Part shown: positions 33,811 through 47,901 of the stretch, piece after piece | Layout of the letters: the number at the start of each line of letters is the position of its first letter | Numbering within the stretch: position 1 is the first letter of the stretch | Source: Petrolisthes cinctipes | Lineage: Eukaryota; Arthropoda; Malacostraca; Decapoda; Porcellanidae | Assembly (NCBI GenBank): GCA_033782935.1 | Contig: JAWQEG010001225.1 | Location: 501,001-565,000 of the forward strand | Direction: 5' to 3' | DNA length: 64,000 nt | The notes under the pieces: model-generated | Told to the model about the DNA's origin: nothing | The model's input: only the letters and a program-made list of their open reading frames with translations | Databases searched by the model: none | Translations under genes and position numbers: made by a program

Positions 33811-36800
33811 CCATTCACTGACCGTTCCTTACACACTGTACTGCACTCACTGTGTGGCACGTCACGTGTAGCCAGGCACAGCAGGCAGTTCACGTGTAAA
33901 TAACTAAATATTCCGGGCCGCCATCCACTGACCGGTCTTCACACACTGTCCTGCACTCACTGTTTGGCACGTCACGTGTAGCCAGGCATGGCAGGCAGTT
34001 CACGTGTAAATAACTAAATATTCCAGGCCGCCATCCACTGATCGTTCCTCACACACTGTACTGCACTCACTGTGTGGCACGTCACGTGTAGCCAGGCACG
34101 GCAGGCAGTTCACATATAAATAACTAAATATTCCAGGCCGCCATCCACTGATCGGTCATCACACACTGTACTGCACTCACTGTGTGGAACGTCACGTGTA
34201 GCCAGGCACGGCAGGCAGTTCATGTGTAAATAATTAAATATTCCAGGCCGCCATCCACCGATCGGTCCTCACACACTGTACTGCACTCACTGTGTGTCAC
34301 GTCCCGTGTAGCCAGGCACGGCAGGCAGTTTATGTGTAAATAACTAAATATTCCAGGCCGCCATTTGCTGACCGGTCCTCACACACGAAACTGCACTCAC
34401 TGTGTGGCACGTCACGTGTAGCCAGGCACGGCAGGCAGTTCACGTGTAAATAACTAAATATTCCAGGCCGCCATCCACCGACCTGTCCTCACACACTGTA
34501 CTGCACTCACTTTGGGGCACGTCACGTGTAGCCAGGCACGGCAGGCAGTTCACGTGTAAATAACTAAATATTCCAGGCCCAGGCACGGCAGGCAGTTCAC
34601 GTGTAAATAACTAAATATTTCAGGCCCAGGCACGGCAGCCAGTTCACGTGTAAATTACTAAATATTCCAGGCCACCATTCACTGACCGGTCCTCACACAC
34701 TGTACTGCACTCACTGTGTGGCACGTCATGTGTAGCCAGGCAAGGCAGACAGTTCATGTGTAAAATACTAAATATTCCAGGCCGCCATATACTGACCGGT
34801 CCTCACACACTGTACTGCAGTCACTGTGTGGCACGTCACGTGTAGCCAGGCACGGCAGGCAGTTCACGTGTAAATAACTAAATATTCCGGGCCGCCATCC
34901 ACTGACCGGTCCTCACACACTGTACTGCACTCACTATGTGGCACGTCACGTGTAGCCAGGCACAGCAGGCAGTTCACGTGTAAATAACTAAATATTCCGG
35001 GCCGCCATCCACTGACCGGTCCTCACACACTGTAGTGCACTCACTGTGTGTCACGTCATGTGTAGCCAGGCACGGCAGGCAGTTCACGTGTAAATAACTA
35101 AATATTCCAGGCTGCCATCCACTGACCAGTCCTCACACACTGTACCGCACTCACTGTGTGGCATGTCACGTGTAGCCAGGCACGGCAGGCAGTTCACGTG
35201 TAAATAACTAAATATTCCAGGTTGCAATCCACTGACCGGTCCTCACACACTGTACTGCACTCACTTTGTGGCACGTCACGTGTAGCAAGCCACGGCAGGC
35301 AGTTCACGCGTAAATAACTAAATATTCCAGGCCGCCATCCACTGACCAGTCCTCACACACTGTATTGCACTCACTGTGTGGCATGTCACGTGTAGCCAGG
35401 CACGGCAGGCAGTTCACGTGTAAATAACTATATATTCCAGGCCGCCTTCTACTGACCGGTCCTCACACACTGTACTGCACTCACTATGTGGCACGTCACG
35501 TGTAGCCAGGCACAGCAGGTAGTTTACGTGTAAATAACTAAATATTCCGGGCCCAGGCACGGCAGGCAGTTCACGTGTAAATAACTAAATATTTCAGGCC
35601 CAGGCACGGCAGCCAGTTCACGTGTAAATTACTAAATATTCCAGGCCACCATTCACTGACCGGTCCTCACACACTGTACTGCACTCACTGTGTGGCACGT
35701 CACGTGTAGCCAGGCACGGCAGGCAGTTCATGTGGAAATAACTAAATATTCCAGGCCGCCATCCACTGATCGTTCCTCACACACTGTACTGCACTCACTG
35801 TGTGTCACGTCACGTGTAGCCAGGCTCGGCAGGCAGTTCACATGTAAATAACTAAATATTCCAGGCCCAGGCACAGCAGCCAGTTCATGTGTAAATAACT
35901 AAATATTCCAGGCCGCCATCCACTGACCGGTCCTCACACACTGTACTGCACTCACTCTGTGGCGTGTCACGTGTAGCCAGGCACGGCAGGCAGTTCACGT
36001 GTAAATAACTAAATATTCCAGGCCGCTATCCACCGATCGGTCCTCACACACTGTACTGCACTCACTGTGTGGCACGTCACGTGTAGCCAGGCACAGCAGG
36101 CAGTTCACGTGTAAATAACTAAATATTCCAGGCCCAGGCACGGCAGCCAGTTCACGTGTAAATAACTAAATATTCCAGGGCGCCATCCACTGACCGGTTC
36201 TCACACACTGTAGTGCACTCACTGTGTGGCACGTCACGTGTAGCCAGGCACGGCAGGCAGTTCACATGTAAATAACTAAATATTCCAGGGCGCCATCCAC
36301 TGACCGTTCGTCATACACTGTACTGCACTCACTGTATGTCATGTCACGTGTAGCCAGGCAAGGCAGGCAATTAACGTTTAGCCAGGCAAGGCAGGCAGTT
36401 CATGTGTAAATAACTAAATATTCCAGGCCGCCATTCGCTGACCGGTCCTCACACACGAAACTGCACACTGTGTGGCACGTCACGTGTAGCCAGGCACGGC
36501 AGGCAGTTTACGTGTAAATACCTAAATATTCCAGGCCGCCATCCACTGACCGGTCCTCACACACTGTACTGCACTCACTTTGTGGCACGTCACGTGTAGC
36601 CAGGCACGGCAGGCAGTTCACGTGTAAATAACTAAATATTCCAGGCCGCCATTCACTGACCGGTCCTCACACACTGTACTGCACTTACTGTGTGGCACGT
36701 CACGTGTAGCCAGGCACGGCAGGCAGTTCACGTGTAAATAACTAAATATTCCAGGCCCAGGCACGGCAGCCAGTTCACGTGTAAATAACTAAATATTCCA

Positions 36801-38150
36801 GACCGCCATCCACTGACCGGTCCTCACACACTGTACTGCACTCACTGTGTGGCACGTCACGTGTAGTAAGGCACGGCAGGCAGTTCACGTGTAAATAACT
36901 AAATATTCCAGGGCACCATCCACTGACCGTTCAAAACACTCTGTACTGCACTCACTGTGTGTCACGTCACGTGTAGCCAGGCTCGGCAGCCAGTTCACGT
37001 GTAAATAACTAAATATTCCAGGCTGCCATTCACTGACAGGTCCTCACACACTGTACTGCACTCACTGTGTGGCACGTCACGTGTAGCCAGGCACGGCGGC
37101 AGTTCACGTGTAAATAACTAAATATTCCGGGCCGCCATCCACTGACCGGTCCTCACACACTGTACTGCACTCACTGTGTGGCACGTCACGTGTAGCCAGG
37201 CACGGCAGGCAGTTCATGTGGAAATAACTAAATATTCCAGGCCGCCATCCACTGATCGTTCCTCACACACTGTACTGCACTCACTGTGTGTCACGTCACG
37301 TGTAGCCAGGCTCGGCAGGCAGTTCACATGTAAATAACTAAATATTCCAGGCCCAGGCACAGCAGCCAGTTCATGTGTAAATAACTAAATATTCCAGGCC
37401 GCCATCCACTGACCAGTCCTCACACACTGTACTGCACTCACTCTGTGGCGCGTCACGTGTAGCCAGGCACAGCAGGCAGTTCACGTGTAAATAACTAAAT
37501 ATTCCAGGCCGCCATTCAATGACCGGTCCTCACACACTGTAGTGCACTCACTGTGTGGCACGTCACATGTAGCCAGGCACGGCAGGCAGTTCACGTGTAA
37601 ATAACTATATATTCGAGGCCGCCATCTACTGACCGGTCCTCACACACTGTACTGCACTCACTATGTGGCACGTCACGTGTAGCCAGGCACAGCAGGTAGT
37701 TTACGTGTAAATAACTAAATATTCCGGGCCCAGGCACGGCAGGCAGTTCACGTGTAAATAACTAAATATTTCAGGCCCAGGCACGGCAGCCAGTTCACGT
37801 GTAAATTACTAAATATTCCAGGCCACCATTCACTGACCGGTCCTCACACACTGTACTGCACTCACTGTGTGGCACGTCATGTGTAGCCAGGCAAGGCAGA
37901 CAGTTCATGTGTAAATAACTAAATATTCCAGGCCGCCATATACTGACCGGTCCTCACACACTGTACTGCACTCACTGTGTGGCACGTCACGTGTAGCCAG
38001 GCACGGCAGGCAGTTCACGTGTAAATAACTAAATATTCCGGGCCGCCATCCACTGACCGGTCCTCACACACTGTACTGCACTCACTATGTGGCACGTCAC
38101 GTGTAGCCAGGCACAGCAGGCAGTTCACGTGTAAATAACTATATATACCG
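33811..38150. repeat. collinear copy of the 14.0-18.3 kb block
   Basis: Markers keep a fixed offset of 19819 bp to the left block (TGTTTGGCAC at 14142 and 33961; TGTATTGC at 15542 and 35361). The offset becomes 19847 bp after one 28-bp module difference (TCAAAACACTCTG at 17084 and 36931). The match runs for about 4.3 kb. Without the retrotransposon the copies lay about 13.4 kb apart. Identity is high but with more substitutions than in the adjacent tandem pairs, so this copy event looks older. Confidence 0.78.
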
Positions 38151-41100
38151 GGCCGCCATCCACTGACCGGTCCTCACACACTGTAGTGCACTCACTGTGT
38201 GTCACGTCACGTGTAGCCAGGCACGGCAGGCAGTTCACGTGTAAATAACTAAATATTCCAGGCTGCCATCCACTGACCAGTCCTCACACACTGTACCGCA
38301 CTCACTGTGTGGCATGTCACGTGTAGCCAGGCACGGCAGGCAGTTCACATGTAAATAACTAAATATTCCAGGCCGCAATCCACTGACCGGTCCTCACACA
38401 CTGTACTGCACTCACTTTGTGGCACGTTACGTGTAGCAAGCCACGGCAGGCAGTTCACGCGTAAATAACTAAATATTCCAGGCCCAGGCACGGCAGCCAG
38501 TTCACGTGTAAATAACTAAATATTTCAGGCCGCCATCCACTGACCGGTCCTTACACACTGTACTGCACTCACTGTGTGGCACGTCACGTGTAGCCAGGCA
38601 CGGCAGGCAGTTCACGTGTAAATAACTAAATATTCCAGGGCGTCATCCACTGACCATTCCTCACACACTGTACTGCACTCACTGTGTGGCGCGTCACGTG
38701 TAGCGAGGCACAGCAGGCAGTTCACATGTAAATAACTAAATATTCCAGGCCGCTATCCACCGATCGGTCCTCACACACTGTACTGCACTCACTGTGTGGC
38801 ACGTCACGTGTAGCCAGGCACAGCAGGCAGTTCACGTGTAAATAACTAAATATTCCAGGCCCAGGCACGGCAGCCAGTTCACGTGTAAATAACTAAATAT
38901 TCCAGGCCTACATCCACTGACCGGTCCTCACACACTGTAGTGCACTCACTGTGTGGCACGTCACGTGTAGCCAGGCACGTCAGGCAGTTCACATGTAAAT
39001 AACTAAATATTCCAGGGCGCCATCTACTGACCGTTCGTCATACACTGTACTGCACTCACTGTATGTCATGTCACGTGTAGCCAGGCAAGGCAGGCAATTA
39101 ACGTTTAGCCAGGGAAGGCAGGCAGTTCATGTGTAAATAACTAAATATTCCAGGCCGCCATTCGCTGACCGGTCCTCACACACGAAACTGCACACTGTGT
39201 GGCACGTCACGTGTAGCCAGGCACGGCAGGCAGTTCACGTGTAAATAACTAAATATTCCAGGCAGCCATCCACTGACCGGTCCTCACACACTGTACTGCA
39301 CTCACTTTGTGGCACGTCACGTGTAGCCAGGCACGGCAGGCAGTTCACATGTAAATAACTAAATATTCCAGGCCTCCATCCACTGACGGGTCCTCACACA
39401 CTGTACTGCACTTACTGTGTGGCACGTCACGTGTAGCCAGGCACGGCAGGCAGTTCACGTGTAAATAACTAAATATTCCAGGCCCAGGCACGGCAGCCAG
39501 TTCACGTGTAAATAACTAAAAATTCCAGACCGCCATCCACTGACTGGTCCTCACACACTGTACTGCACTCACTGTGTGACACGTCACGTGTAGCCATGCA
39601 CGGCAGGCAGTTCACGTGTAAATAACTAAATATTCCAGGGCACCATCCACTGACCGTTCCTCACACACTGTACTGCACTCACTGTGTGTCACGTCACGTG
39701 TAGCCAGGCTCGGCAGCCAGTTCACGTGTAAATAACTAAATATTCCAGGCCGCCATTCACTGACAGGTCCTCACACACTGTACTGCACTCACTGTGTGTC
39801 ACGTCACGTGTAGCCAGGCTCGGCAGCCAGTTCACGTGTAAATAACTAAATATTCCAGGCCGCCATTCACTGACAGGTCCTCACACACTGTACTGCACTC
39901 ACTGTGTGGCACGTCACGTGTAGCCAGGCACGGCAGGCAGTTCACGTGTAAATAACTAAATATTCCGGGCCGCCATCCACTGACCGGTCCTCACACACTG
40001 TACTGCACTCACTGTGTGGCACGTCACGTGTAGCCAGGCACGGCAGGCAGTTCACGTGGAAATAACTAAATTTTCCAGGCCGCCATCCACTGATCGTTCC
40101 TCACACACTGTACTGCACTCACAGTGTGTCACGTCACGTGTAGCCAGGCTCGGCAGGCAGTTCACATGTAAATAACTAAATATTCCAGGCCCAGGCACAG
40201 CAGCCAGTTCATGTGTAAATAACTAAATATTCCAGGCCGCCATCCACTGACCGGTTCTCACACACTGTACTGCACTCACTCTGTGGCGCGTCACGTGTAG
40301 CCAGGCACAGCAGGCAGTTCACGTGTAAATAACTAAATATTCCGGGCCGCTATCCACTGACCGGTCCTCACACACTGTACTGCACTCACTATGTGGCACG
40401 TCACGTGTAGCCAGGCACAGCAGGTAGTTTACGTGTAAATAACTAAATATTCCGGGCCCAGGCACGGCAGGCAGTTCACGTGTAAATAACTAAATATTTC
40501 AGGCCCAGGCACGGCAGCCAGTTCACGTGTAAATTACTAAATATTCCAGGCCACCATTCACTGACCGGTCCTCACACACTGTACTGCACTCACTGTGTGG
40601 CACGTCATGTGTAGCCAGGCAAGGCAGACAGTTCATGTGTAAATAACTAAATATTCCAGGCCGCCATATACTGACCGGTCCTCACACACTGTACTGCACT
40701 CACTGTGTGGCACGTCATGTGTAGCCAGGCACGGCAGGCAGTTCACGTGTAAATAACTAAATATTCCGGGCCACCATCCACTGACCGGTCCTCACACACT
40801 GTAGTGCACTCACTGTGTGTCACGTCACGTGTAGCCAGGCACGGGAGGCAGTTCACGTGTAAATAACTAAATATTCCAGGCCGCCATCCACTGACCGGTC
40901 CTCACACACTGTACCGCACTCACTGTGTGGCATGTCACGTGTAGCCAGGCACGGCAGGCAGTTCACGTGTAAATAACTAAATATTCCAGGCCGCCATCCA
41001 CTGACCGGTCCTCACACACTGAACTGCATTCACTTTGTGGCACGTCACGTGTAGCCAGGCACGGCAGGCAGTTCACGTGTAAATAACTAAATATTCCAGG

Positions 41101-42200
41101 CCGCCATCCACTGACCAGTCCTGACACACTGTACTGCACTCACTGTGTGGCATGTCACGTGTAGCCAGGCACGGCAGGCAGTTCACGTGTAAATAACTAA
41201 ATATTCCAGGCCGCCATCCACTGACCGGTCCTCACACACTGTAGTGCACTCACTGTGTGGCACGTCACGTGTAGCCAGGCACGGCAGGCAGTTCACATGT
41301 AAATAACTAAATATTCCAGGGCGCCATCCACTGACCGTTCGTCATACACTGTACTGCACTCACTGTATGTCATGTCACGTGTAGCCAGGCAAGGCAGGCA
41401 ATTAACGTTTAGCCAGGGAAGGCAGGCAGTTCATGTGTAAATAACTAAATATTCCAGGCCGCCATTCGCTGACCGGTCCTCACACACGAAACTGCACACT
41501 GTGTGGCACGTCACGTGTAGCCAGGCACGGCAGGCAGTTCACGTGTAAATAACTAAATATTCCAGGCCGCCATCCACTGACCGGTCCTCACACACTGTAC
41601 TGCACTCACTTTGTGGCACGTCACGTGTAGCCAGGCACGGCAGGCAGTTCACTTGTAAATAACTAAATATTCCAGGCCGCCATCCACTAACCGGTCCTCA
41701 CACACTGTACTGCACTTACTGTGTGGCACATAAAGTGTAGCCAGGCACGGTAGGCAGTTCACGTGTAAATAACTAAATATTCCAGGCCCAGGCACGGCTG
41801 CCAGTTCACGTGTAAATAACTAAATATTCCAGGCCGCCATTCACTGACAGGTCCTCACACACTGTACTGCACTCACTGTGTGGCACGTCACGTGTAGCCA
41901 GGCACGGCAGGCAGTTCACGTGTAAATAACTAAATATTCCGGGCCGCCATCCACTGACCGGTCCTCACACACTGTACTGCACTCACTGTGTGGCACGTCA
42001 CGTGTAGCCAGGTACGGCAGGCAGTTCACGTGGAAATAACTAAATATTCCAGGCCGCCATCCACTGATCGTTCCTCACACACTGTACTGCACTCACTGTG
42101 TGTCACGTCACGTGTAGCCAGGCTCGGCAGGCAGTTCACATGTAAAAAACTAAATATTCCAGGCCCAGGCACAGCAGCCAGTTCATTTGTAAATAACTAA
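36170..42200. repeat. large tandem duplication, copy 1 (6031 bp)
   Basis: This is the left copy of a direct tandem duplication whose right copy starts at exactly 42201. A rare ATATATACCGGG variant at 38141 recurs at 44172, TCAAAACACTCTG at 36931 recurs at 42962, and GGTAGTTT at 37694 and 40422 recurs at 43725 and 46453, all at offset 6031. Only scattered substitutions separate the copies by eye. Confidence 0.88.
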
Positions 42201-45200
42201 ATATTCCAGGCCGCCATCCACTGACCGGTCCTCACACACTGTAGTGCACTCACTGTGTGGCACGTCACGTGTAGCCAGGCACGGCAGGCAGTTCACATGT
42301 AAATAACTAAATATTCCAGGGCGCCATCCACTGACCGTTCGTCATACACTGTACTGCACTCACTGTATGTCATGTCACGTGTAGCCAGGCAAGGCAGGCA
42401 ATTAACGTTTAGCCAGGCAAGGCAGGCAGTTCATGTGTAAATAACTAAATATTCCAGGCCGCCATTCGCTGACCGGTCCTCACACACGAAACTGCACACT
42501 GTGTGGCACGTCACGTGTAGCCAGGCACGGCAGGCAGTTCACGTGTAAATACCTAAATATTCCAGGCCGCCATCCACTGACCGGTCCTCACACACTGTAC
42601 TGCACTCACTTTGTGGCACGTCACGTGTAGCCAGGCACGGCAGGCAGTTCACGTGTAAATAACTAAATATTCCAGGCCGCCATTCACTGACCGGTCCTCA
42701 CACACTGTACTGCACTTACTGTGTGGCACGTCACGTGTAGCCAGGCACGGCAGGCAGTTCACGTGTAAATAACTAAATATTCCAGGCCCAGGCACGGCAG
42801 CCAGTTCACGTGTAAATAACTAAATATTCCAGACCGCCATCCACTGACCGGTCCTCACACACTGTACTGCACTCACTGTGTGGCACGTCACGTGTAGTAA
42901 GGCACGGCAGGCAGTTCACGTGTAAATAACTAAATATTCCAGGGCACCATCCACTGACCGTTCAAAACACTCTGTACTGCACTCACTGTGTGTCACGTCA
43001 CGTGTAGCCAGGCTCGGCAGCCAGTTCACGTGTAAATAACTAAATATTCCAGGCTGCCATTCACTGACAGGTCCTCACACACTGTACTGCACTCACTGTG
43101 TGGCACGTCACGTGTAGCCAGGCACGGCGGCAGTTCACGTGTAAATAACTAAATATTCCGGGCCGCCATCCACTGACCGGTCCTCACACACTGTACTGCA
43201 CTCACTGTGTGGCACGTCACGTGTAGCCAGGCACGGCAGGCAGTTCATGTGGAAATAACTAAATATTCCAGGCCGCCATCCACTGATCGTTCCTCACACA
43301 CTGTACTGCACTCACTGTGTGTCACGTCACGTGTAGCCAGGCTCGGCAGGCAGTTCACATGTAAATAACTAAATATTCCAGGCCCAGGCACAGCAGCCAG
43401 TTCATGTGTAAATAACTAAATATTCCAGGCCGCCATCCACTGACCAGTCCTCACACACTGTACTGCACTCACTCTGTGGCGCGTCACGTGTAGCCAGGCA
43501 CAGCAGGCAGTTCACGTGTAAATAACTAAATATTCCAGGCCGCCATTCAATGACCGGTCCTCACACACTGTAGTGCACTCACTGTGTGGCACGTCACATG
43601 TAGCCAGGCACGGCAGGCAGTTCACGTGTAAATAACTATATATTCGAGGCCGCCATCTACTGACCGGTCCTCACACACTGTACTGCACTCACTATGTGGC
43701 ACGTCACGTGTAGCCAGGCACAGCAGGTAGTTTACGTGTAAATAACTAAATATTCCGGGCCCAGGCACGGCAGGCAGTTCACGTGTAAATAACTAAATAT
43801 TTCAGGCCCAGGCACGGCAGCCAGTTCACGTGTAAATTACTAAATATTCCAGGCCACCATTCACTGACCGGTCCTCACACACTGTACTGCACTCACTGTG
43901 TGGCACGTCATGTGTAGCCAGGCAAGGCAGACAGTTCATGTGTAAATAACTAAATATTCCAGGCCGCCATATACTGACCGGTCCTCACACACTGTACTGC
44001 ACTCACTGTGTGGCACGTCACGTGTAGCCAGGCACGGCAGGCAGTTCACGTGTAAATAACTAAATATTCCGGGCCGCCATCCACTGACCGGTCCTCACAC
44101 ACTGTACTGCACTCACTATGTGGCACGTCACGTGTAGCCAGGCACAGCAGGCAGTTCACGTGTAAATAACTATATATACCGGGCCGCCATCCACTGACCG
44201 GTCCTCACACACTGTAGTGCACTCACTGTGTGTCACGTCACGTGTAGCCAGGCACGGCAGGCAGTTCACGTGTAAATAACTAAATATTCCAGGCTGCCAT
44301 CCACTGACCAGTCCTCACACACTGTACCGCACTCACTGTGTGGCATGTCACGTGTAGCCAGGCACGGCAGGCAGTTCACATGTAAATAACTAAATATTCC
44401 AGGCCGCAATCCACTGACCGGTCCTCACACACTGTACTGCACTCACTTTGTGGCACGTTACGTGTAGCAAGCCACGGCAGGCAGTTCACGCGTAAATAAC
44501 TAAATATTCCAGGCCCAGGCACGGCAGCCAGTTCACGTGTAAATAACTAAATATTTCAGGCCGCCATCCACTGACCGGTCCTTACACACTGTACTGCACT
44601 CACTGTGTGGCACGTCACGTGTAGCCAGGCACGGCAGGCAGTTCACGTGTAAATAACTAAATATTCCAGGGCGTCATCCACTGACCATTCCTCACACACT
44701 GTACTGCACTCACTGTGTGGCGCGTCACGTGTAGCCAGGCACAGCAGGCAGTTCACATGTAAATAACTAAATATTCCAGGCTGCTATCCACCGATCGGTC
44801 CTCACACACTGTACTGCACTCACTGTGTGGCACGTCACGTGTAGCCAGGCACAGCAGGCAGTTCACGTGTAAATAACTAAATATTCCAGGCCCAGGCACG
44901 GCAGCCAGTTCACGTGTAAATAACTAAATATTCCAGGCCTCCATCCACTGACCGGTCCTCACACACTGTAGTGCACTCACTGTGTGGCACGTCACGTGTA
45001 GCCAGGCACGGCAGGCAGTTCACATGTAAATAACTAAATATTCCAGGGCGCCATCTACTGACCGTTCGTCATACACTGTACTGCACTCACTGTATGTCAT
45101 GTCACGTGTAGCCAGGCAAGGCAGGCAATTAACTGTTAGCCAGGGAAGGCAGGCAGTTCATGTGTAAATAACTAAATATTCCAGGCCGCCATTCGCTGAC

Positions 45201-47901
45201 CGGTCCTCACACACGAAACTGCACACTGTGTGGCACGTCACGTGTAGCCAGGCACGGCAGGCAGTTCACGTGTAAATAACTAAATATTCCAGGCAGCCAT
45301 CCACTGACCGGTCCTCACACACTGTACTGCACTCACTTTGTGGCACGTCACGTGTAGCCAGGCACGGCAGGCAGTTCACATGTAAATAACTAAATATTCC
45401 AGGCCGCCATCCACTGACGGGTCCTCACACACTGTACTGCACTTACTGTGTGGCACGTCACGTGTAGCCAGGCACGGCAGGCAGTTCACGTGTAAATAAC
45501 TAAATATTCCAGGCCCAGGCACGGCAGCCAGTTCACGTGTAAATAACTAAAAATTCCAGACCGCCATCCACTGACTGGTCCTCACACACTGTACTGCACT
45601 CACTGTGTGACACGTCACGTGTAGCCAGGCACGGCAGGCAGTTCACGTGTAAATAACTAAATATTCCAGGGCACCATCCACTGACCGTTCCTCACACACT
45701 GTACTGCACTCACTGTGTGTCACGTCACGTGTAGCCAGGCTCGGCAGCCAGTTCACGTGTAAATAACTAAATATTCCAGGCCGCCATTCACTGACAGGTC
45801 CTCACACACTGTACTGCACTCACTGTGTGTCACGTCACGTGTAGCCAGGCTCGGCAGCCAGTTCACGTGTAAATAACTAAATATTCCAGGCCGCCATTCA
45901 CTGACAGGTCCTCACACACTGTACTGCACTCACTGTGTGGCACGTCACGTGTAGCCAGGCACGGCAGGCAGTTCACGTGTAAATAACTAAATATTCCGGG
46001 CCGCCATCCACTGACCGGTCCTCACACACTGTACTGCACTCACTGTGTGGCACGTCACGTGTAGCCAGGCACGGCAGGCAGTTCACGTGGAAATAACTAA
46101 ATATTCCAGGCCGCCATCCACTGATCGTTCCTCACACACTGTACTGCACTCACAGTGTGTCACGTCACGTGTAGCCAGGCTCGGCAGGCAGTTCACATGT
46201 AAATAACTAAATATTCCAGGCCCAGGCACAGCAGCCAGTTCATGTGTAAATAACTAAATATTCCAGGCCGCCATCCACTGACCGGTTCTCACACACTGTA
46301 CTGCACTCACTCTGTGGCGCGTCACGTGTAGCCAGGCACAGCAGGCAGTTCACGTGTAAATAACTAAATATTCCGGGCCGCTATCCACTGACCGGTCCTC
46401 ACACACTGTACTGCACTCACTATGTGGCACGTCACGTGTAGCCAGGCACAGCAGGTAGTTTACGTGTAAATAACTAAATATTCCGGGCCCAGGCACGGCA
46501 GGCAGTTCACGTGTAAATAACTAAATATTTCAGGCCCAGGCACGGCAGCCAGTTCACGTGTAAATTACTAAATATTCCAGGCCACCATTCACTGACCGGT
46601 CCTCACACACTGTACTGCACTCACTGTGTGGCACGTCATGTGTAGCCAGGCAAGGCAGACAGTTCATGTGTAAATAACTAAATATTCCAGGCCGCCATAT
46701 ACTGACCGGTCCTCACACACTGTACTGCACTCACTGTGTGGCACGTCATGTGTAGCCAGGCACGGCAGGCAGTTCACGTGTAAATAACTAAATATTCCAG
46801 GCCGCCATCCACTGACCAGTCCTGACACACTGTACTGCACTCACTGTGTGGCATGTCACGTGTAGCCAGGCACGGCAGGCAGTTCACGTGTAAATAACTA
46901 AATATTCCAGGCCGCCATCCACTGACCGGTCCTCACACACTGTAGTGCACTCACTGTGTGGCACGTCACGTGTAGCCAGGCACGGCAGGCAGTTCACATG
47001 TAAATAACTAAATATTCCAGGGCGCCATCCACTGACCGTTCGTCATACACTGTACTGCACTCACTGTATGTCATGTCACGTGTAGCCAGGCAAGGCAGGC
47101 AATTAACGTTTAGCCAGGGAAGGCAGGCAGTTCATGTGTAAATAACTAAATATTCCAGGCCGCCATTCGCTGACCGGTCCTCACACACGAAACTGCACAC
47201 TGTGTGGCACGTCACGTGTAGCCAGGCACGGCAGGCAGTTCACGTGTAAATAACTAAATATTCCAGGCCGCCATCCACTGACCGGTCCTCACACACTGTA
47301 CTGCACTCACTTTGTGGCACGTCACGTGTAGCCAGGCACGGCAGGCAGTTCACTTGTAAATAACTAAATATTCCAGGCCGCCATCCACTAACCGGTCCTC
47401 ACACACTGTACTGCACTTACTGTGTGGCACATAACGTGTAGCCAGGCACGGTAGGCAGTTCACGTGTAAATAACTAAATATTCCAGGCCCAGGCACGGCT
47501 GCCAGTTCACGTGTAAATAACTAAATATTCCAGGCCGCCATTCACTGACAGGTCCTCACACACTGTACTGCACTCACTGTGTGGCACGTCACGTGTAGCC
47601 AGGCACGGCAGGCAGTTCACGTGTAAATAACTAAATATTCCGGGCCGCCATCCACTGACCGGTCCTCACACACTGTACTGCACTCACTGTGTGGCACGTC
47701 ACGTGTAGCCAGGTACGGCAGGCAGTTCACGTGGAAATAACTAAATATTCCAGGCCGCCATCCACTGATCGTTCCTCACACACTGTACTGCACTCACTGT
47801 GTGTCACGTCACGTGTAGCCAGGCTCGGCAGGCAGTTCACATGTAAAAAACTAAATATTCCAGGCCCAGGCACAGCAGCCAGTTCATGTGTAAATAACTA
47901 A
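42201..47901. repeat. large tandem duplication, copy 2 (5701 bp, three monomers lost)
   Basis: This right copy follows copy 1 at offset 6031 up to about 46.76 kb and at offset 5701 afterwards. The difference, 330 bp, is exactly three 110-bp monomers present in copy 1 at about 40.74-41.09 kb and absent here. After 47901 the sequence leaves the duplicate. The missing three monomers record a later in-register loss. Confidence 0.87.

Noticed and set aside
41988..42200. 70-residue plus-strand open frame, repeated at 47689
   Set aside because: Satellite sequence in a duplicated unit (offset 5701). No domain is seen and no initiation or codon evidence supports it.
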